From contig JAJZBI010000026.1 of the NCBI GenBank assembly GCA_021798985.1, positions 1 through 55,565 on the forward strand: a stretch of DNA of 55,565 nucleotides. Reading direction: 5' to 3'. This DNA is from Actinomycetes bacterium. GTDB taxonomy: Bacteria > Actinomycetota > Acidimicrobiia > Acidimicrobiales > Bog-793. How positions within the stretch are numbered: the first letter of the stretch is position 1; each line of letters begins with the position of its first letter. The notes beneath the pieces were generated by a model, which was not told where the DNA came from, did not search any database, and saw only the letters and a list, made by a program, of their open reading frames with translations. The position numbers were made by a program, and so were the translations under genes. Shown piece after piece: positions 50,533 through 55,565 of the stretch.

Positions 50533-50922
50533 TGGAGGATCCTAAGCAAACGAGGCGAGCAGCCGCTCTCGGAACGCCTTCGAGCGATCGTCGCGGCGTC
50601 GCTCGCGCCGATGCGCGACGCATCCTGCAGCCGGCGTGGCGTCGCGTTCTGGCGCCGGACGAGCCGCCGAGGAATCGGCTGTTCCATTCGGTGAGCGAGT
50701 GGTCGCCGCTTCCGATCGAACAGATGGATCGAACAGATGGCGAGTGATTGGCCGGTGCGCCTCACGATGACAGATCCGACCCCACATGCCAAACCGCCGG
50801 GTGAGGAGCCGGAGCGTCGCGCCCCCGTCTGCCGGACTGCTTCTCGCGGACTCAGCGGTGAGGAGCCGGACGTCGACAGCGCGAGGGGGACTTCGCGTCC
50901 TGGCGTTCGAGTGGTGCTCGGG
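50533..50922. other. 390-nt non-coding region with short direct repeats
   Basis: No credible gene. It contains the 14-mer GGTGAGGAGCCGGA twice (50800-50813 and 50857-50870), in addition to the tandem repeat listed separately. It is the upstream region of the CAP-like gene and the 3' flank of surE. Confidence 0.5.
50714..50739. repeat. Perfect 13-bp tandem duplication
   Basis: GATCGAACAGATG occurs twice with no spacer (50714-50726 and 50727-50739). It lies about 180 nt upstream of the CAP-like gene. It may be a slippage product or paired binding sites. Confidence 0.8.
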
Positions 50923-51696
50923 TCAGCGCAGAAAGCGCCGCTCGAGCGCGTCGAGCGCGGCGACGAGCCGGTCCAGCGCGCCGCTGCGTTCGACCCGCAG
51001 GCCCGCGATCGGCGTCAGGGTCGCAAAGCCGCGCTCGGTGAGGATCTCGTCGGTCTCTGCCTCGCCATCAGACTGGCGGAGGAATTCCATCTCCAAATAG
51101 CTGCCAACGACGCGAGCGGCGGCGATGAGATTGGCGTCGCCGAGGGGCGCCAGGCGGACGCCTTGGATCTCGGCGAGCTCGCGGTCGGGAGTGTTGCAGT
51201 TCAGCACGACGCCGTCGCAGTAGAGCTTCTCGTCGATGAGCGCGGTGGTGAGCGCGACGGCGGGTGCGAAGACCGCCGGCCGACCGCCGCGGGTCTGGGC
51301 GCTGGCGGCGATGGCCGGCCAGCCGAGCTGGGCGGCGGTGAGCGCGGCACCGACGGTGCCCGAGTGCAGTACTGAACGCCCGACGTTGCGTCCGGCATTG
51401 ACGCCGGAGACGACGAGCTCGGGTGGCTCTCCGAAGGCTCCGGCGCAACCGGCAGTCACGCACAGGGACGGCAGCGCATCGAGGCCGAACGCGGGCGCTC
51501 CGCCCACCTGCGTGCGAACGCACGCGAAGCGGTCGACCACCTCCCGACGCTGTGGCCCCGTGCCGGTCCCGGCGCCACTCGCATCGGTGAGCGGCGCCAC
51601 CACGACGACGTCGTGGTGGGCGTCGATCAGGCCCGCGACCAGCGCCGCGATGCCAGGCGCCTCGACGCCGTCGTCGTTGGTCACGAGCACGCGCAT
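50923..51696 (-). CDS. surE: SurE-family 5'-nucleotidase/phosphatase
   Basis: A 257-aa SurE: RVLVTNDDGVEAPGI with the Asp-Asp metal ligands, the switch region DASGAGTGTG, VSGVNAGRNVGRSVLHSGTVGAA with Asn and Ser ligands. SurE dephosphorylates nucleoside monophosphates. ATG 51696 is preceded by GAGG. It is divergent from galM with a 57-nt gap. Confidence 0.88.
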   Translation of the reverse strand: MRVLVTNDDGVEAPGIAALVAGLIDAHHDVVVVAPLTDASGAGTGTGPQRREVVDRFACVRTQVGGAPAFGLDALPSLCVTAGCAGAFGEPPELVVSGVNAGRNVGRSVLHSGTVGAALTAAQLGWPAIAASAQTRGGRPAVFAPAVALTTALIDEKLYCDGVVLNCNTPDRELAEIQGVRLAPLGDANLIAAARVVGSYLEMEFLRQSDGEAETDEILTERGFATLTPIAGLRVERSGALDRLVAALDALERRFLR

Positions 51697-51740
51697 GTCG
51701 ACCTCGTCGGTGAGCGGAGCCGGCAGGGCGCCGGCGCACG

Positions 51741-51746
51741 TACGAT
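51741..51746 (+). promoter_or_regulatory. -10 box of galM (leaderless)
   Basis: TACGAT is separated from ATG 51754 by 7 nt. No Shine-Dalgarno lies between. The geometry is identical to that of ppc. Confidence 0.55.
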
Positions 51747-51753
51747 ACCGACT

Positions 51754-52689
51754 ATGTCCTCACGCTCTGGAGCGCAGTACGAGATCGCGCACGGCCGCCA
51801 GCGGCTCGTCGTCACCGAGGTCGGTGCGACGGTGCGAAGCTACGAGGTCGACGGTACCCCGGTGTTCTGGGGGTTCGACGAGGACGAGATGAGCACCGGG
51901 GGGCGTGGTCAGGTGCTCGCGCCCTGGCCCAACCGCATCGATGCCGGGCGCTACGAGTTCGCCGGGCTGGTTGCACATGCCGCGCTCGACGAGCCCGACC
52001 GCAACAACGCGATCCACGGCCTCGTGCGCTGGCGACCGTTCCGCCTGGTCGAGGCCGGCCCGGCATCGGTTCGTCTCGATCTCGTCCTGCGACCAGAGCC
52101 CGGCTATCCCTTCGACCTCGCCTTCCAGGTCGACTACGAGCTGGTCGATGACGGGCTCGTCGTCCGCAGCGAGGCCACCAACCTCGGCGACCGGCCTGCA
52201 CCGTTCGGCCTTGGCTTTCACGACTACCTCCATGCGGGCGCCGTTCGGGTCGACGGCGTCGAGGTTGACCTCGGGGCGAGCCGCCGACTCCAGCTGGACG
52301 CGCGCCTCCTGCCTGTCGGCGAGGAAGACGTCGCCGGTACGCCCTATGGTGCTGTGGCGGGCGTGGATGGACCGGCCCGCGTGGGCGAGCTTCGTCTCGA
52401 TGACTGCTTCACCGGGCTTCGTCGCGACGCGGATGGGGAGTGGCACGCCACGGTGCGGCGAGGCGAGGGCCCCCTCGATGAGATCGTCATCTGGGCGGAT
52501 CAAGCGTTCAAGTGGCTGATGGTGTTCACTGGCGACAGCCTTCCCGAATCCCACCGACGGGTCGCGCTCGCGATCGAGCCGATGACGTGTCCTCCCAACG
52601 CCTTCAACAGCGGCGAGGGCGTCATCGAGCTCAAGCCGGGTGAGCGCTTCGCGGCTGCGTGGGGGATTCGCCTCCCGGCGCTCGGCTAG
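51754..52689 (+). CDS. Aldose 1-epimerase (mutarotase family)
   Basis: A 311-aa galactose-mutarotase-fold enzyme. The opening YEIAHGRQRLVVTEVGATVR, the Arg in LAPWPNRIDAGRYEF, the two active-site His in NNAIHGLVRWRPF and LGFHDYLHAG, and the catalytic Glu in VALAIEPMTCPPNAFN are in family order. It interconverts alpha and beta anomers of free aldoses, which would help either sugar importer in this window; the substrate is not defined. Confidence 0.9.
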   Translation: MSSRSGAQYEIAHGRQRLVVTEVGATVRSYEVDGTPVFWGFDEDEMSTGGRGQVLAPWPNRIDAGRYEFAGLVAHAALDEPDRNNAIHGLVRWRPFRLVEAGPASVRLDLVLRPEPGYPFDLAFQVDYELVDDGLVVRSEATNLGDRPAPFGLGFHDYLHAGAVRVDGVEVDLGASRRLQLDARLLPVGEEDVAGTPYGAVAGVDGPARVGELRLDDCFTGLRRDADGEWHATVRRGEGPLDEIVIWADQAFKWLMVFTGDSLPESHRRVALAIEPMTCPPNAFNSGEGVIELKPGERFAAAWGIRLPALG

Positions 52690-53147
52690 CGCACCGGCGA
52701 GGGCGGCCGCCTCGACGCAAGGCGCCGCCGGCCACCGAGTCGTCCGCGCGCGGCCCGGGAGTCGCCTCCTCCTTGTGGGCGCGACCTGCATCGGACGATC
52801 GCGCGGTCGCGCGCTTGGTCGGAGGGGGTCGCGTTGATGTGGCAACACGACGACGAGGTCGCTGGCGCACCCCGGCCGGAGTCTGATCGCTGCCGGTAGG
52901 TCGCGATGGTCCCCCTGCCAACCCATGTCTCGGCGCGGCTGCTCGGGAGCGCAGCCGCGGCGTGCCCGGGACAGCGAGCCGCTGCTCCGGTATCGGCGCC
53001 GACGCGGTCAGCCCCATGTGGTCATTCGCTCGAGGCGATGTAGCCGAAAAGAGCGATCGGCCCGAGCGCAGTGACAACGCCTGCAGGTTGCCTGCACGAC
53101 GCCACCCTCGTTGTGCGTGTTGAGGTCGAGCGCGCTGCGACGGAGCC
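52690..53147. other. 458-nt region without a supported gene
   Basis: All open frames here lack ribosome binding sites and have Arg/Ser/Pro-rich, shadow-like translations. The stretch separates the convergent galM and small secreted-protein genes. I see no strong hairpin or repeat. Confidence 0.45.
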
Positions 53148-53522
53148 TTACACGCGAGTCGATGTCGTCGATGGCGTGCTCTTCGCCACGTGCGCGGCAA
53201 TCGACAGTGCGACGAGCCAGCGGGGCGCGCAGCGCGCCCGCACGATCGCTCCCTGTCCGGTCCGCAGGCGCACCAGCGGCACGCGGGCGTTCTCGAGGCG
53301 GACCGTAGTCGTCGAGGTGGTGAAGACGAGATAGCGCCGCGCGGCGCTGACGAACACCAACCGGTGTGCGGGCGCGTCGACCGAGAGAATCGAGCCGACC
53401 AGGGTGATGGTCCGCTGGCGCCCCGAGACCGAGGCGGCGGCTGGACCGTCGACTCCGGCAAAGCCAGCTCCAAGCATCGTCACGACGAAGAGCAGGCAAA
53501 CGGTGCGGTACCGAGGCCTCAT
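53148..53522 (-). CDS. Small secreted protein, DUF5666-like beta-barrel
   Basis: A 124-aa exported protein. ATG 53522 follows GAGGAAG; the 11-codon upstream extension has no function in sight. The signal peptide (TVCLLFVVTMLGAGFAGV) is followed by ITLVGSILSVDAPAHRLVF, TTSTTTVRLENARVPLVRL and RTGQGAIVRARC, the pattern of a small OB/DUF5666-type barrel. The Thr/Ser-rich C-terminus is short. Function unknown. Confidence 0.62.
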   Translation of the reverse strand: MRPRYRTVCLLFVVTMLGAGFAGVDGPAAASVSGRQRTITLVGSILSVDAPAHRLVFVSAARRYLVFTTSTTTVRLENARVPLVRLRTGQGAIVRARCAPRWLVALSIAAHVAKSTPSTTSTRV

Positions 53523-53670
53523 TTGCGGACTTCCTCTAGTGGACTGCCGCGTCATTGTACGAAAGCTGCTCTAGTGCACCTAGGGCCGTATTGCCCCAGA
53601 CATTGCCAGAAGTAGCCATTTTCTCGGTGCGCGTGGATGTCGAGGAAAATCAAGGGATCGATCGATGACT

Positions 53671-53766
53671 GACAAACCCTTGTGTTTGTGACGCAAAACC
53701 CTTGCGCTGCAACGAAGATCATTGGGACGCCAAAGGGGACCTCCGGCCCTATTGACCGGATGCCCC
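53671..53766 (+). ncRNA. Candidate structured leader RNA
   Basis: Three hairpins in succession lie upstream of the large secreted protein: ACAAAC/GTTTGT (53672-53677, 53684-53689), CGCAA/TTGCG (53692-53696, 53702-53706), and a two-part stem GGGG..TCCGG/CCGGA..CCCC (53735-53766). The strings GACGCAAAACC and GGGACGCCAAAG recall conserved parts of the c-di-GMP-I (GEMM) riboswitch, which often controls secreted proteins, but they do not fit its consensus in full. Confidence 0.3.
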
Positions 53767-53827
53767 ATTACTTCAGGGTTTCTCTCGGGGCACAACAACC
53801 AACCCGTGCAGATCTAGGGGGAATCCT

Positions 53828-55565
53828 ATGCATCGCCTGACAGGACGGCATCCGCGGGCGGCGCTTGCGGTGCTGATCGGTCTCGGCTCGCTCGTGACGG
53901 CGGTGGCTGCATCCGTCCCGGCGCCGGCAGCAGCGGTGTCGCCGCTGAGCTGGTCCACGGTGACCAACAACGCCGTGCCCGTTCCGGGCTCAGCGAAGCT
54001 GTTCAACAGCTACAGCCAGCCGTCGGTGAGCGCCAACGGAGTTGTGGTCTTCGGCGCTCGGACCAAGGGGCCTTCGTCTCCAGTACGCGGCATCTACATG
54101 CGCAACGCTGTTGGCGGCGGGCCGGTCACCACCGTGGCACAGAGCGGGGGAACAGTCCCTCAACCCAACAACACCGCGGCAACCTTCAACGACTTTCCGG
54201 CGTTTCCTCGGCTCGATGCTTCGGGATTAACGGTGGCGGTCCGTGGCCAGTCCACGCCCGTCTGGACCTACACGGTTGACGGGACCGACACAAAAACCGG
54301 GACGAGCGGCATCTATGCCACCGTCGGCGGTGCGCTCACCTCCGTCGCTACGACACTCGGCGCGGTCCCCGGCATGGAACAAGACGCGGTCCCTGGGGCT
54401 CCGCCCGGAACGAAGTTCGACCAGTTCCCGGGTGCCGCGGCGGTGACGGAGTCAGACATCGTCTTCAAGGGGAACTACACCGATGGTGGAGTCTCAAAGA
54501 CCGGGGACTATTACCGCAGCCTGACCCAGCCCGGGCCGATCATGCTGATCGCCAACAGCGCGACCCGCATCCCGAACCAACCAGAAGATGGCCAGGTGAC
54601 CTTCGGATCCACGGCGCCCCCGAGTGCGAGTGGCCATCGTGCGGTCTTTGTCGGTTGGGACAATGAAAATGCGCCCAGCCTTGGCGGGTTGTATCTCGCG
54701 GATCTCAACGAGCTGACGCCAACGATTCAGACGATCGTGGGGCTCGGCGATGCCGTGCCCGGCCAGCCAGACCAGCACTTCACCAATATCGGAGAAGGCG
54801 TCTCGTTTGACGGCCGCTACGTCGCGTTCTTCGCCTCGTGGGGGAGTGAGACTCAATCGGTGCCATTGACCTGCCCAGCAGATGGAAACGCCCAGCTCAT
54901 CGCCTACTGCCTGCAGGAGTATCCGAACGGCTACATCGCGACCGTTCCCGCGCACCAAGGGGTGTTCGTGGCCGACACCTTGACTGGTGACGTCGTGCCG
55001 GTGGCGACCACGGGGTCTCAGTTCAGCGACCTGCTCTACTGGGTGTTTTCGGGCCGCCCGCCGGGCACCGGCGGCGGCGATGAGGAAACGCTTGAGCCAC
55101 CGCGCTGGCGTTCTGCAGCCTTTGTGGCGGTGTCTGGCCTTCCTGGTGACGGATTTCAGGTGGCCTTCAAGGCGTCCACGACCAATGGGGTGACAGGGAT
55201 TTACCTCGAGCAGACATCGAGCGGCACGACGTCGCTCATCGACGCCGTCGACACGACGACTCCGGGCACTGTCCTCGACCCGAGCGCTCCCGCCGGGTCA
55301 TTCGTCACCGCGCTCGGGCTTGAACGGGACGGGTTCCGGGGGCGGTACCTCGCCATCACGGCGACCATGCTGGACCCAGCCACCCAGGAGAGCTGGGCGG
55401 GGATCTATCTGAGCCAGGTGCCGGAGGTGCTCGCTGGTGTTCCCCAGGTGATCACGGTCTCGTCGACCCCGCCCCAACCGGGCCAGGTCGGTGACACCTA
55501 TCAACCTGCGGCGACCTCGGACTCAGGGCTCGCGGTCGCAATCTCGATCGATCCCGCGACGACCA
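53828..55565 (+). CDS. Large secreted repeat protein (partial, runs off the edge)
   Basis: An open frame of 579 codons from ATG 53828 (AGGGGGAATCCT upstream) to the window end. It begins with a signal peptide (about 10-38, ALAVLIGLGSLVTAVAAS). The exported part has repeats of the type DAVPG..F..F..A....G..VAF.......GIY, for example GDAVPGQPDQHFTNIGEGVS followed by GRYVAFFASWG, and again around LPGDGFQVAFKAS and TNGVTGIYLEQ. At the edge STPPQPGQVGDTYQPAATS starts an Ig-like domain. The codons are less GC-biased than in neighbours. It is probably a surface or adhesin-like protein; function unknown. Confidence 0.8.
   Translation, partial: MHRLTGRHPRAALAVLIGLGSLVTAVAASVPAPAAAVSPLSWSTVTNNAVPVPGSAKLFNSYSQPSVSANGVVVFGARTKGPSSPVRGIYMRNAVGGGPVTTVAQSGGTVPQPNNTAATFNDFPAFPRLDASGLTVAVRGQSTPVWTYTVDGTDTKTGTSGIYATVGGALTSVATTLGAVPGMEQDAVPGAPPGTKFDQFPGAAAVTESDIVFKGNYTDGGVSKTGDYYRSLTQPGPIMLIANSATRIPNQPEDGQVTFGSTAPPSASGHRAVFVGWDNENAPSLGGLYLADLNELTPTIQTIVGLGDAVPGQPDQHFTNIGEGVSFDGRYVAFFASWGSETQSVPLTCPADGNAQLIAYCLQEYPNGYIATVPAHQGVFVADTLTGDVVPVATTGSQFSDLLYWVFSGRPPGTGGGDEETLEPPRWRSAAFVAVSGLPGDGFQVAFKASTTNGVTGIYLEQTSSGTTSLIDAVDTTTPGTVLDPSAPAGSFVTALGLERDGFRGRYLAITATMLDPATQESWAGIYLSQVPEVLAGVPQVITVSSTPPQPGQVGDTYQPAATSDSGLAVAISIDPATT

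Noticed and set aside
52631-53473. 280-aa minus-strand open frame
   Set aside because: It overlaps the end of galM and the small secreted gene, with Arg/Ser/Pro-rich composition and no start signal.

Overview
The window is GC-rich, with frequent GTG starts, densely packed operons and GGAGG-type ribosome binding sites. The gene content points to an Actinomycetota chromosome: a DosR/DevR-like regulator, PdxS/PdxT, a MurT/GatD enzyme, a WXG100 protein, an F420-type LLM oxidoreductase, an Rpf-like muralidase, and PspC/DUF1707 stress proteins. The secreted protein at the right edge carries the start of an Ig-like repeat (STPPQPGQVGDTY) of a kind I associate with Acidimicrobiia. That class assignment is inference. 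I see no tRNA, rRNA, IS element, phage or CRISPR array.

Left part (1-8.7 kb): an L-arabinose utilisation operon. It holds the tail of a probable glycosidase, a CUT1 ABC importer (binding protein and two permeases, no ATPase), araB, a LacI-type regulator, araA and araD. A LacI-type palindrome lies directly before araA, and the binding-protein gene is bracketed by long perfect hairpins. Next come a reverse aldo/keto reductase-GNAT pair and a forward operon: SMP-30 lactonase, DevR-like regulator, channel-like membrane protein, PIG-L deacetylase, MarC. From 14.6 to 17.5 kb is an envelope-stress module: DUF1707 and PspC proteins divergent from a PspC-containing histidine kinase and its LuxR-type regulator.

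Middle (17.6-29 kb): MurT and GatD, normally two proteins, are one continuous reading frame. They are followed by a rhodanese, a TldD/PmbA pair (TldD apparently starting at CTG), a secreted protein, a roughly 0.9 kb stretch without a recognisable gene, a divergent pyruvate kinase, a RodZ-like HTH protein, an orphan WXG100 protein and a 2-hydroxyacid dehydrogenase.

29-38.2 kb is the most interesting region. A ROK repressor is divergent from a tightly coupled seven-gene operon: three different Gfo/Idh/MocA dehydrogenases, one AP-endonuclease-fold isomerase/lyase and a CUT2 sugar importer. No kinase or aldolase is present. This fits an oxidative (3-keto-sugar) route for an unidentified sugar, glycoside or cyclitol.

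Right part (38.2-55.6 kb): pdxST, a small conserved gene coupled to a cupin gene broken by one in-frame TAG, LLM oxidoreductase, glycerate kinase divergent from ppc, an isochorismatase-fold hydrolase, guaB-rrf2, an Rpf-like muralidase, a CAP-like secreted protein, surE, galM, a small secreted protein, and a large secreted repeat protein running off the edge behind a structured leader. Several genes (pdxS, ppc, galM, murT-gatD) have a TAnnnT -10 box only 6-7 nt before the ATG, so they are probably transcribed leaderless.
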